Below are positions 1 through 7,523 of a stretch of DNA of 16,915 nucleotides, in pieces. The stretch comes from REDI01 sp964586865 (GTDB taxonomy: Bacteria; Myxococcota_A; UBA796; GCA-2862545). A program made the position numbers and the translations under genes. The stretch covers positions 1-16,915 of the forward strand of contig CAZPJM010000086.1 of assembly GCA_964586865.1 (NCBI GenBank), written 5' to 3'. Each line of letters starts with the position of its first letter. The first letter of the stretch is position 1. Below the pieces are notes generated by a model that saw only the letters and a program-made list of their open reading frames with translations, searched no databases and was not told where the DNA came from.

Positions 1-356
1 GCCCGGGGCTCTCCCTCCGGCGTCAGGGGGGCCACCGCCACCGCCACCGGGGTGCGGGCGGCTTCGCGGGCGTGGGCCGCCGCGCTGCGCTCCAGGGCCG
101 CCACCAGGCCCGGGTGGCGTCGTCGGAACGCGGCCTCGTCGCCCTCGAGCGCCACCAGCCGCAGCCACGCCCGCTCGGCGAGGGGCGAGGCCCGATGGTC
201 CAGGAGGAAGGCCTGGAGCGCCGCCACCTGCTCGGCCCGGGGCGCCGTCTCGTCCGGGAGCGCCTCGTAGGCGGTCAGGTCGTCGCCGTGGAGGAGCGAG
301 GGGGTCTCGGAGGCGGGGGCGGCCCCCGCGAGCCACGCGAGCAGGAGCCCGGTCAC
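1..356 (-). CDS. Exported protein of unknown function, C-terminus beyond window edge
   Basis: The reverse strand from 356 reads GTG ACC GGG CTC CTG and stays open for 118 codons to the window edge, so the gene is partial. The start is well placed: GTG at 356-354 overlaps the TGA of the response-regulator gene (355-353) as GTGA, typical of translational coupling. The N-terminus (MTGLLLAWLAGAAPASE) looks like a short signal peptide with an AxA-type signal peptidase I site near residue 15. The visible mature part is helical and rich in Ala, Leu, Glu and Arg, with segments such as FLLDHRASPLAERAWLRL that could belong to TPR-like helical repeats, but I recognise no family. It is the last visible gene of the operon with the kinase and regulator, so it may be a periplasmic effector of that signalling unit. 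That link is inference from position only. Confidence 0.75.
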   Translation of the reverse strand, partial: MTGLLLAWLAGAAPASETPSLLHGDDLTAYEALPDETAPRAEQVAALQAFLLDHRASPLAERAWLRLVALEGDEAAFRRRHPGLVAALERSAAAHAREAARTPVAVAVAPLTPEGEPR

Positions 357-1711
357 GGCTCCTCGGCCTCCGCCGCCCACTCCGCCTCGCGCCGGTAGAT
401 GGTGCGGGCGGTGATCCCCAGCAGGCTGGCGGCCAGGTTCTTGTCGCCGCCCGTGTGGCGGAGGGTCGCCTCGATCATGCGGCGCTCGACGGTCTTGAGG
501 GGGGTGCCCACCTCGAAGGAGAGAAAGCTGCGCCCGCCGCGGCCCTGCCGGACCGCCCGGGGGAGATCGTCGAGGCCGATGATCTCGTCGCGCGACAGCA
601 CCACCGCCCGCTCGACCGCGTTCTCGAGCTCCCGCACATTGCCGGGCCAGCCGTGGGCGGCCAGGGCGTCGAGGGCCTCGGGCGCGAAGCCCACGATGTC
701 CTTGTGGTTCTTCTCGGCGAAGAAGTGGAGGAAGTGCTGGGCCAGCAGGACCACGTCGCCGTCCCGCTCCCGCAGCGAGGGGACGTCCAGGCGGATCACG
801 TTGAGGCGGTAGAAGAGATCCTCCCGGAACGTGCCCGCCTCGACCTCCGCCTCGATGTCGCGGTTGGTGGCGGCGATGACCCGGACGTCGGCGCGGTGGG
901 TCTCGGTGCCCCCGACCCGCTCGTACTCGCCCTCCTGGAGGACCCGGAGGAGCTTGACCTGGACGGGGGGGGCGATCTCGGTGACCTCGTCGAGGAAGAG
1001 CGTGCCGCCCCGGGCCAGGTCGAAGCGGCCCTCCTTGCGCGCGGCCGCGCCGGTGAAGGCGCCCTTCTCGTAGCCGAAGAGCTCGCTCTCGAGGAGGCTC
1101 TCGGGCAGCGCCGCACAGTTCACCGTCACCAGGCGCCCCGCACGCCGCCGGCTCATCTGGTGGAGGAGCCGCGCGATCCGGCCCTTGCCCGTCCCGGACG
1201 CACCCGTCAGCAGGATCGTGGCGTCGGAGGGCGCGACCTGCTCCACCTCGTCCAGGAGGGCGCGCATCACGTCGCTCTGGCCGATCAGCCCACCATCGCC
1301 CCGCGCCCCGAGCTGCTCGCGGAGCCGTCGGTTCTCGACCTGCAGCGCGCGCCGCTCCAGCGCCTTGCGCACCGTGGTCACCAGCTCGATGCGCTTGATG
1401 GGCTTGGCGACGAAGTCGTAGGCGCCCTCCTTCATGGCCTCCACCGCCGTCTCCACCGTGCCGTAGGCGGTCATGACCAGCACCTCGACCTCGGGCTCCA
1501 CCGCCCGCACCGCCTTCAGCAGGTCGAGGCCGGTCATGCCGGGCATCTTCAGGTCGGTGAGCACCAGGTCCGGCCCCACCTCGCGCAGGACCTCCATCGC
1601 CGCCCGCCCGCTCTCGGCCGGATGGACCGCGTAGCCCTCGCGCTCCAGCAGGCGCTGCAGGGTCACGCGGTTGCTCGGGTCGTCGTCCACGACCAGGATT
1701 CGCTGGGTCAT
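353..1711 (-). CDS. Sigma-54-dependent response regulator, NtrC/AtoC/ZraR type
   Basis: A cytoplasmic transcription activator of 452 residues, the usual length for the family. The receiver domain (about 3-118) has the acidic pocket D9-D11, phosphoacceptor D53 (LTDLKMPG), T81 and K103. The AAA+ domain (about 142-375) has a Walker A at 170-177 (GASGTGKG), the sigma-54 contact loop GAFTGA at 217-222, Walker B with D241-E242, the arginine-finger region REDLFYRLNV (296-305) and WPGNVREL (355-362). A Fis-type helix-turn-helix lies at about 411-441. The intact GAFTGA loop implies it can drive sigma-54 promoters. The Walker A departs from the common GESGTGKE at its second and last positions but keeps the key GxxGTGK. 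Start ATG 1711 has a GGAGG at 1716-1720. The kinase gene ends 10 bases upstream, so the two form a cognate pair. The target genes are not visible. Confidence 0.97.
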   Translation of the reverse strand: MTQRILVVDDDPSNRVTLQRLLEREGYAVHPAESGRAAMEVLREVGPDLVLTDLKMPGMTGLDLLKAVRAVEPEVEVLVMTAYGTVETAVEAMKEGAYDFVAKPIKRIELVTTVRKALERRALQVENRRLREQLGARGDGGLIGQSDVMRALLDEVEQVAPSDATILLTGASGTGKGRIARLLHQMSRRRAGRLVTVNCAALPESLLESELFGYEKGAFTGAAARKEGRFDLARGGTLFLDEVTEIAPPVQVKLLRVLQEGEYERVGGTETHRADVRVIAATNRDIEAEVEAGTFREDLFYRLNVIRLDVPSLRERDGDVVLLAQHFLHFFAEKNHKDIVGFAPEALDALAAHGWPGNVRELENAVERAVVLSRDEIIGLDDLPRAVRQGRGGRSFLSFEVGTPLKTVERRMIEATLRHTGGDKNLAASLLGITARTIYRREAEWAAEAEEP

Positions 1712-1721
1712 GGGGCCTCCG

Positions 1722-3599
1722 TCAGGCGGGCGCGGGCTGGGCGTGGGCGGCGCGGTGGGGGAGCGTCAGCGTGACGGTCGTGCCCCGTCCGGGCCGGGTC
1801 TGCACGCGCACCCCGCCCCCGTGGTCCTCGAGGATCTGCTTGGTGATGGCCAGGCCCAGCCCGGTGCCGCTGGCCTTGCTGGACCAGAAGGGGTCGAAGG
1901 CCCGCTCGGCCTCCTCGGCCGTCATCCCGGGGCCGTCGTCCCGGAGCTCCAGAGCGACCTCGTCCTCGCCCGTGCGGACGCGGAGCTCCAGGTGGCGGGC
2001 GCCGGCCTCGACGGCATTGCGGACCACGTTGAGGAGGGCCTGACGGAGCTGGTTGCCGTCCGCCTCCACCGGCCCCGGGCGGCCGCCTTCGACCCGCAGG
2101 GCCACGCCGGCCTGCTCCAGCTCGGGGCGGACCAGCCGCACCACGTCGTCCACCAGATCCCCCAGGTGGGTGGGGTCCAGGCGCGCGGGGGGGCGGCGGG
2201 CCAGCTGGAGGTAGTGGCCGGTGACGGCGGTGAGCCGGTCCACCTCGCCCGAGATGGTGGCCAGCAGCTCCCAGGCCTCGGTGTTTCGCTGGGGGTCCAG
2301 CCCCTCCAGCTCGTCGGCCATGAGCTCCGCGTTGAGGGACAGGGCGTTGAGCGGGTTGCGCACCTCGTGGGTGATCTGGGCCAGCATCTGACCCACCAGC
2401 GCGAGCCGCTCGGATCGGGAGAGGCGCTCCCGGGTGGCGGTCTGCTCGGTGATGTCGGAGCTGACGATGACGGCCCCGCCGTCTCCGAAGGGGGCGACCC
2501 GCACCTCGTGGAGGGTGCGCCCGGGGCCCTGCAGCTCGTGGCGCCCGGGGCCGAGGGCGGCCAGGGGCGCGGGGGGAGGCTCGCCGCGCTGCGCCTCCCA
2601 GGTCCGGGTGGCGGCGGGGTTGGCCAGGGTGACCGCCGCGCCGTCCACCACGATGAGGGTCTCCTGGAGGCTGTCCACCACGCTCGACAGGTAGCGGCTG
2701 ACCCGGCGGAGCTCCTCGGCGCGCTCGCGGAGCCGGGCATCGCGCTGGCGCAGCGCCTCGGCCATGTCGTTGAACTCCCGGCCCAAGACCGCCAGCTCGT
2801 CGGAGCCCCGCACCTCGACCCGCCCGATGGCCTGGCCCCGGGCCAGGCGCTGGACCTGCTCGGTGAGCCGTCCGATGGGCCGGAGGGCCACCGCGGTGGC
2901 GCCGACCAGCACCACCGCCAGCCCCAGCGCCACCAGCGAGAGGAGGGCCGTGACGGCCACCCCGCGGACCTGGGCGGCCTCGGTGGACTGGGCCAGCGCG
3001 GCGATCCGGGAGTCCACCAGGCGGACGAGCTGCTCGATCTCGGTGCCGAGCGCGTCGCCGGTGGCTCGGAGCTCGTCGGTCAGGGCGGCGGGGACCTCGC
3101 CCCGTCCGCCCTCGGCCAGGGCGATGAAGCGGGCCGAGAGATCCTCGTATTCCCGCGCCAGGCTCTCGATCCGACCGAGGTGGACGTCCACCTTGTTCAG
3201 GACCGCCCGCTCCTCGGCCGAGCCGGCCAGGCGACGCGCGCCGGCGGCGATCCGCCGACCCAGCTCCAGGTTGCGGGCGAAGGCCTCGGTGTAGATGGCG
3301 GCAGGGCTCTCGGCGCCGGTCCCCGGACGCCGCTCGTCGCGCATGAGCCGCTCCAGGTCGGTGGCCACGCGCTGCCGATCCCGGTCGAGGCGGGCCGCGA
3401 CCTTGGAGAGGGGCAGGTAGCTGGCCGTGACCACCTCGAGGGAGCGGGCGGTGCGCTGCTGCTGCCACAGGAGGAAGGCCAGGGCCCCGAACAAGGCGAT
3501 GAGGGCGGCCACGAACAGGGAGACGATCCGGACCCGCAGGCTGCGGAGTCCGAGCCCGCCGCGCCGCGACGCCCCGCGACCCGGGGGGCCGGCGCCCAT
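1722..3599 (-). CDS. Membrane sensor histidine kinase (sensor domain-HAMP-PAS-HisKA-HATPase)
   Basis: A 625-residue inner-membrane kinase, predicted to phosphorylate the response regulator encoded next to it. The order is TM1 (about 24-45); a helical extracytoplasmic sensor region of about 165 residues that resembles four-helix-bundle sensors; TM2 (about 213-238); HAMP (about 238-290); a PAS-like region (about 300-385); then the transmitter. The H-box is HEVRNPLNAL with H411. The N-box is around N524-N528 (NVVRNAVEA), G1 is DDGPGM (554-559) and G2 is GTGLGL (578-583). All catalytic boxes look intact. The H-box and ATPase style match the NtrB-like kinases that pair with sigma-54 regulators. 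The ATG at 3599-3597 overlaps the upstream stop as TGATG, so translation is probably coupled to the PEGA-like gene. The ligand is unknown. The first ~20 residues are Arg/Gly-rich and cytoplasmic. Confidence 0.96.
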   Translation of the reverse strand: MGAGPPGRGASRRGGLGLRSLRVRIVSLFVAALIALFGALAFLLWQQQRTARSLEVVTASYLPLSKVAARLDRDRQRVATDLERLMRDERRPGTGAESPAAIYTEAFARNLELGRRIAAGARRLAGSAEERAVLNKVDVHLGRIESLAREYEDLSARFIALAEGGRGEVPAALTDELRATGDALGTEIEQLVRLVDSRIAALAQSTEAAQVRGVAVTALLSLVALGLAVVLVGATAVALRPIGRLTEQVQRLARGQAIGRVEVRGSDELAVLGREFNDMAEALRQRDARLRERAEELRRVSRYLSSVVDSLQETLIVVDGAAVTLANPAATRTWEAQRGEPPPAPLAALGPGRHELQGPGRTLHEVRVAPFGDGGAVIVSSDITEQTATRERLSRSERLALVGQMLAQITHEVRNPLNALSLNAELMADELEGLDPQRNTEAWELLATISGEVDRLTAVTGHYLQLARRPPARLDPTHLGDLVDDVVRLVRPELEQAGVALRVEGGRPGPVEADGNQLRQALLNVVRNAVEAGARHLELRVRTGEDEVALELRDDGPGMTAEEAERAFDPFWSSKASGTGLGLAITKQILEDHGGGVRVQTRPGRGTTVTLTLPHRAAHAQPAPA

Positions 3600-4156
3600 C
3601 AGTTCCCCGCCGGCCGCCAGGACCCGGTGCGGTCGCCGATGACCTCCGGGGCGCGGCCCTCGGAGAGCTGCACCACCACGGGGCCGGTGCCGCGCACGTC
3701 GAGGGTGCCGGTGGCGAAGACGATGAGGCCGTCGGCGCTGCGGAGCTGGAGCGGATGCTCGCCCCGGGCCAGATCCACCCGGTGCTGCTGGCCCGGGGCG
3801 AGGGAGAGGCGATCCTCGCCCAGGAAGACCCGGAGGGACTCGTCGCCCACCAGCCGGAGCTCGACCGGGGCTTCGTCGGCGGGGTCCTCGGATGCGACGC
3901 GCTCGGCCGACAGGCCCGTCCGGCCCACCGCCACCCGGGTGGTGCCGTCCTGGGGGACCTCGAGGCGGATCTCACGGGGCTTGCCGGCCACGTAGACCCG
4001 CAGGGTGCGCTCGCCGGCCTCGACCGGCAGCACGACCTGGGCCGGTCCGTAGGTCTGGGCCCGGGGCGCCCCGTCGACCAGGATCTCGACGGGCACCTCG
4101 GCGTCCACGACGACGTCGCCCGCGAAGCAGAGTGCCAGAAGCCCGATCCACAGCAT
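3599..4156 (-). CDS. Small exported protein with two PEGA-like repeats
   Basis: A 185-residue protein encoded first in the kinase/regulator operon. I chose ATG 4156 because the encoded N-terminus (MLWIGLLALCFAG) is a short hydrophobic signal sequence. The frame stays open further upstream, but that part is basic and lacks a plausible start. No strong ribosome site precedes the ATG. Two segments look like PEGA-type beta domains: about 21-80 (VEILVDG, then VVLPVEAGERTLRVYV) and about 98-168 (LRVFLGEDRLSLAPGQ, then ARGEHPLQLRS, ending VVVQLSEG). PEGA domains are small extracytoplasmic beta folds often attached to signalling or envelope proteins. The family match is by pattern only. Its stop overlaps the kinase ATG, so it may present or modulate the kinase's periplasmic signal. 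That role is inference. It has no lipobox, because L9 precedes C10. Confidence 0.8.
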   Translation of the reverse strand: MLWIGLLALCFAGDVVVDAEVPVEILVDGAPRAQTYGPAQVVLPVEAGERTLRVYVAGKPREIRLEVPQDGTTRVAVGRTGLSAERVASEDPADEAPVELRLVGDESLRVFLGEDRLSLAPGQQHRVDLARGEHPLQLRSADGLIVFATGTLDVRGTGPVVVQLSEGRAPEVIGDRTGSWRPAGN

Positions 4157-4345
4157 GCCCGCGAGGGTAACCCCGGCCCCCGGGGCTGTCCCGGAGCGGG
4201 TCGGGTCGTGACCGGCCGAGACAGCGGATCGAGGCCGGGCATGACGTACTGGCCGGGCCGTCCCACGGCTGGATCCCCCCGCGCCCACCCGTTAGGCCCC
4301 GACGCCGACCACGCGGCACCCCACGCCGCGTCCCACGAGGCCCCC
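4157..4345. promoter_or_regulatory. Divergent intergenic region between signalling operon and chaperone operon
   Basis: This 189-base gap separates two divergently read operons and must hold the promoters of both unless they lie further off. I find no convincing -35/-10 pair or sigma-54 -24/-12 site on either strand. The one clear structure is a GC hairpin at 4171-4185 (CCCCGG, 3-base loop, CCGGGG), which would sit in the leader of the PEGA-like gene about 15 bases before its ATG. Six-base GC stems are common by chance in DNA of this composition, so I give it little weight. Confidence 0.4.
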
Positions 4346-5458
4346 ATGATCGCTCGTCCCCGCCTGGCCACGCTGTCGGGGCTCGCCCTGGCCGCCTGGA
4401 TGCTCGGATCCCTCCCCGCCTGCGACGGGGGGGCGGACCCCGCCACCCCCTCCACCTCCGCCGAAGACGCTCCCGCCGCCCGAGACGCCGACGACGCCCC
4501 TCCGGCCGAGGACGCGGCCGGTCCCGACATCGGGCCGGTGCTGGCCAAGGTCGACGGCGTGCCGGTGGGCGAGACCGAGTTCCGCATGGTCGCCACCCGG
4601 CGGCCGCCGGTCTCGCCGACCCAGGCCCTCGACGACGAGGCCCGCAAGGAGATCCTCGACGATCTCATCGACCAGAAGGTCCTCTACCTCGAGGCCCGTC
4701 GGCTCGGCTACGACCAGGACCCTCGTGTCCAGCGCCAGATGGTCCAGCACTACCTGCGGAGGGCGGTCTACAGCCAGGTCAAGCCCGCCGACTTCTCGCA
4801 GGACGACCTCCGCGCCTACTTCGAGGAGAACCGGGAGGACTTCGTCATCCCCGAGAAGGTCGAGCTGCGGCGCGTCTTCCTCAAGGGCGAGCCGACCCGC
4901 TCCTCCGAAGAGGCCGAGGCCCTCGCCCGCCAGGCCTATGAGCAGCTCGACGGCGATATCGACGCCTTCGCGCGGGTGGCGCGGCAGAGCAGCGAGGGCC
5001 CCTTCCGCAACCGCGGCGGCCAGGTGGGGCTGGTCAGCGCCCAGGGACGCCCCGGGCTGCCCGAGAGCCTCGTCGAGAAGGCCTTCACCCTCTCCGAAGG
5101 CGAGATCTCCGAGCCCTTCGCCACCGAGGGCGGGTGGAACGTGATCGGGGTCGCGAAGCGCCGTCCCCGGATCGAGCGCACCTTCGAGCAGATGAAGGGC
5201 GCGGTCCTCCGGCGGCTGCGCGGCGAGAAGCAGCGCGAGCTCTACCAGGAGACCGTGGCCCGCCTGCGCGAGCAGGCCCAGGTCGAGGTCGACGAGGCCG
5301 CCCTGGCCGAGGTGGAGATCCAGCTCGCCCAGGGCCTCGACCGCTTCGGGGCCGGCACCCGCCTGCCGCGGCCGCCCAGCATGGATGCCGCCGACGAGGA
5401 GGCCGACGACGAGAGCGACGGCGAGGATGACCCCGCCGAGCCCGAGGACGGCGAGTGA
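4346..5458 (+). CDS. Parvulin-type peptidyl-prolyl isomerase lipoprotein (SurA/PrsA-like)
   Basis: A 370-residue envelope chaperone. ATG 4346 gives a lipoprotein signal ending LPAC with C26; the frame runs on upstream but that would bury the signal. Residues 27-62 are an Ala/Asp/Pro linker. Residues 64-160 form a SurA-like N-terminal helical region (VLAKVDGVPVGETEF, then LDDLIDQKVLYLEARRLGY). A PPIC/parvulin domain spans about 170-272, with VELRRVFLKG, the glycine-rich RGGQVGLV and FATEGGWNVIGV. The C-terminus (about 275-325) is helical and the last ~25 residues are strongly acidic (DAADEEADDESDGEDDPAEP). Known relatives fold outer-membrane or exported proteins. A moderate ribosome site (ACGAGG, 4335-4340) lies 5 bases before the ATG. 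The gene is coupled by GTGA overlap to the SurA-like gene that follows, suggesting the two work together. P24 is unusual in a lipobox, so lipidation is likely but not certain. Confidence 0.92.
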   Translation: MIARPRLATLSGLALAAWMLGSLPACDGGADPATPSTSAEDAPAARDADDAPPAEDAAGPDIGPVLAKVDGVPVGETEFRMVATRRPPVSPTQALDDEARKEILDDLIDQKVLYLEARRLGYDQDPRVQRQMVQHYLRRAVYSQVKPADFSQDDLRAYFEENREDFVIPEKVELRRVFLKGEPTRSSEEAEALARQAYEQLDGDIDAFARVARQSSEGPFRNRGGQVGLVSAQGRPGLPESLVEKAFTLSEGEISEPFATEGGWNVIGVAKRRPRIERTFEQMKGAVLRRLRGEKQRELYQETVARLREQAQVEVDEAALAEVEIQLAQGLDRFGAGTRLPRPPSMDAADEEADDESDGEDDPAEPEDGE

Positions 5459-6465
5459 TCGGCCTGCTCCTGGCCTGGCTCCTGCCCGCCGCGGCGGGCG
5501 ACCTGGTGGATGGGGTGGCCTGCGTCGTCAACGACCGGGTCATCACCTTCTCGGAGATCTACGAGGAGGTGCCCGAGGGCTTCGTGCGCCAGCAGTGCGG
5601 ACGCGTCACGCCCGGGCGCGCCACCGACTGCACCGACCGCGTGGAGGCGCAGATCGCCGAGTCCCTGATCATGGGCGCCCTCATGCAGCAGAAGCTCGCC
5701 GAGGTCCAGATGGACATCACCGAGGAGGAGCTCGACCAGACCATCGAGGGCATCATGCGGGACAATCAGATCCCCGACCGCGAGGCCTTCCGACGGGCCC
5801 TGGCCCAGCAGGGCATGACCTGGGACATCTACCGGGCCCAGCTCGAGGCCCAGGTGCGCGCCATGCGCTTCCGCCAGTACTTCCTGCAGCCCCAGGTGAA
5901 CGTCTCGGACGACGAGGTCCGCGACGCCTACCAGCGCCTGGCCCGCGAGGCCGGTGACGAGCCCCAGGTCAGCCTCACCTACCTGCTCTACGCCCCGCCC
6001 CGCACCGCCTCCGAGGTGGAGATCCTGGAGCTCAAGGCCGGCCTCACCGAGGCCGTGGCCGCGGCCCGGGAGGACGGCGGGCTGGGGGCCCTCGGCACCG
6101 TCTCGGGCGTGGTCCCCCAGCGGGCCAGCACCACCTCGCGGCCCGAGGAGCTCTCGGACGGCCTCAAGTCGGTGCTGGAGCTGGAGCCCGACCAGATCGG
6201 GGGCCCCTACCGGGTCGGCCCCGGCTACGTGGTGGCCCGCCTGGACCAGGTGAACGACGGGGGCGTCCCGCCGATGGACCAGGTCGAGGGCGAGCTGCGA
6301 CAGCAGATCCTCCAGCGCCGGATGGAGGAGGAGGCGGAGCAGTGGTACGTCCATGCCCGCCGGAACGCGGCCATCCGGTGCACCTTCGACCAGGGCGGGC
6401 GGGTGCCGACCCCCGGCGGCGCCGATCCGTCGGATCCGGCCGTCCCCTCGCCGGCCGGGGGCTAG
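5455..6465 (+). CDS. surA: SurA-like periplasmic chaperone
   Basis: A 336-residue exported chaperone starting at GTG 5455, which overlaps the previous stop as GTGA. The N-terminus (MIGLLLAWLLPAAAG) is a signal peptide, probably cut after AAA. The hallmark SurA N-terminal strand and helix follow: VDGVACVVNDRVITFSEI (18-35), then a long helical chaperone domain (about 62-160) with EEELDQTIEGI and RAQLEAQVRAMRFRQYF. One parvulin-like domain spans about 171-266 but is divergent: the usual glycine-rich GGDLGW-type segment reads GGLGALGTVSG, so isomerase activity may be weak or lost. E. coli SurA has two parvulin domains and 428 residues, so this is a shorter form. There are four Cys (23, 48, 59, 309), which could form disulfides. 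Known SurA escorts outer-membrane proteins across the periplasm. Its place just before pdxA matches the surA-pdxA order of other proteobacteria. Confidence 0.88.
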   Translation: MIGLLLAWLLPAAAGDLVDGVACVVNDRVITFSEIYEEVPEGFVRQQCGRVTPGRATDCTDRVEAQIAESLIMGALMQQKLAEVQMDITEEELDQTIEGIMRDNQIPDREAFRRALAQQGMTWDIYRAQLEAQVRAMRFRQYFLQPQVNVSDDEVRDAYQRLAREAGDEPQVSLTYLLYAPPRTASEVEILELKAGLTEAVAAAREDGGLGALGTVSGVVPQRASTTSRPEELSDGLKSVLELEPDQIGGPYRVGPGYVVARLDQVNDGGVPPMDQVEGELRQQILQRRMEEEAEQWYVHARRNAAIRCTFDQGGRVPTPGGADPSDPAVPSPAGG

Positions 6466-6521
6466 CCGCCCGTGACGCCCAGGCCCCCCGCTGCGGCCAC
6501 CGCTTCGCGACGGCGCCTTGG

Positions 6522-6540
6522 CCGCCGGGGCGCCCGGCGG
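6522..6540 (+). other. Perfect GC hairpin between surA-like gene and pdxA
   Basis: CCGCCGGG (6522-6529), loop GCG, CCCGGCGG (6533-6540): an 8-base perfect stem with a 3-base loop, ending 14 bases before the pdxA ATG. No T-run follows, so it is not a classical intrinsic terminator. It could limit read-through, protect an mRNA end or mask the pdxA ribosome site. The 6466-6554 gap shows no clear Shine-Dalgarno sequence. Confidence 0.5.
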
Positions 6541-6554
6541 TCCGGGGCCGTCCG

Positions 6555-7523
6555 ATGAACCCGCTGGTCCTCACCCCAGGCGATCCGCGCGGCATCGGAC
6601 CGGAGATCGCGGTGCGCGCCCTGGCGGCCCGGCCCGAGGGGGCGCACCCGGTGGTGCTCGCCGGGGATCGTCGGGCGCTCGAGGCCGCGCGCGCGGGGAC
6701 GGGGCTCGACCTCGACCTGGTGCGGGTGCCCGACCTGGAGACCGCCTTCGCCCTGGCCCCGGTGGGCGTGCCGGTCTGGGATCCGGGCGCCGATGGCGAA
6801 GCGGTCGAGGTGGCGGCCATCCGTGGCGCCGTGGCGGCCTGCCTCGACGGTCGGGCCGCCGGGTTGGTCACCGGCCCCATCCACAAGGCCCGCCTGGCCG
6901 AGCGGGGCTTCGCCCATCCCGGCCACACCGACTTCCTGGGTGCGCTCTGCGGGGTGGACCATCCGGTGATGGCCTTCGTCGGCGGGCGGATCCGGGTGGC
7001 CCTCGTGACCGTCCATCTGCCCCTGCGCCAGGTGGCCGAGGCGCTCACCGTCGACCGCGTCGTTCACACCGTGCGCACCGCCGACCACGCCCTGCGGACC
7101 TGGCTGGGGCTGGCCGCTCCGCGCCTGCTGGTGTGCGGCCTCAACCCCCACGCCGGCGATGGGGGCCTTCTCGGGCGCGAGGAGATCGCGATCATCGGCC
7201 CGGCCCTCGAGGCGCTGCGGGCCGAGGGGATCGACGCCCGCGGACCGGCCTCGGCCGAGGCCGCCTTCCGCCGGGCCCTCGCCGGCGAAGTGGATCTGGT
7301 GGTCGCCATGTACCACGACCAGGGCCTGGCCCCGCTCAAGCTGGTGGACTTCGGGGAGAGCGTGAACTGGACGCTCGGTCTGCCCATCCTGCGCACCAGC
7401 GTCGACCACGGCACCGCCGACGACATCGCCGGTCGCTGGCGGGCCGATCCCCGAAGCCTGCAGGCCGCGTTGCGTCTGGCGGAGCAGATCGCGGCGCGTC
7501 GCGCCTCGGGGGTCAGGGCCTGA
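6555..7523 (+). CDS. pdxA: 4-hydroxythreonine-4-phosphate dehydrogenase PdxA
   Basis: Cytoplasmic enzyme of the DXP-dependent vitamin B6 pathway. It oxidises 4-phosphohydroxy-L-threonine with NAD(P), and the decarboxylated product is used by PdxJ to make pyridoxine phosphate. At 322 residues it is close to E. coli PdxA (329). The N-terminus (MNPLVLTPGDPRGIGPEI) is the family signature and fixes the start at ATG 6555. The three metal-binding histidines are present: H124 in GHTDFLG, H199 in NPHAGDGG and H254 in YHDQG. Also visible are TGPIHK (106-111), FGESVNWTLGLP (266-277) and TSVDHGTADDIA (281-292). No strong ribosome site precedes the ATG; a hairpin does. It lies 89 bases after the SurA-like gene. 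In E. coli surA and pdxA are also adjacent. Its 3' end overlaps by 11 bases the 3' end of the convergent lipoprotein gene. Confidence 0.97.
   Translation: MNPLVLTPGDPRGIGPEIAVRALAARPEGAHPVVLAGDRRALEAARAGTGLDLDLVRVPDLETAFALAPVGVPVWDPGADGEAVEVAAIRGAVAACLDGRAAGLVTGPIHKARLAERGFAHPGHTDFLGALCGVDHPVMAFVGGRIRVALVTVHLPLRQVAEALTVDRVVHTVRTADHALRTWLGLAAPRLLVCGLNPHAGDGGLLGREEIAIIGPALEALRAEGIDARGPASAEAAFRRALAGEVDLVVAMYHDQGLAPLKLVDFGESVNWTLGLPILRTSVDHGTADDIAGRWRADPRSLQAALRLAEQIAARRASGVRA

Noticed and set aside
1671..3995. Plus-strand open frame of 774 codons
   Set aside because: Antisense to the histidine kinase and PEGA-like gene. Gly/His/Gln-rich with no domain.
1708..4668. Minus-strand open frame of 986 codons
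   Set aside because: A second reading frame over the kinase gene; Arg/Pro/Gly-rich with no motifs, whereas the kinase frame carries all catalytic boxes.
5242..6354. Minus-strand open frame of 370 codons opposite the SurA-like gene
   Set aside because: Leu/Gly/His-rich antisense shadow of a gene with clear SurA features and signal peptide.
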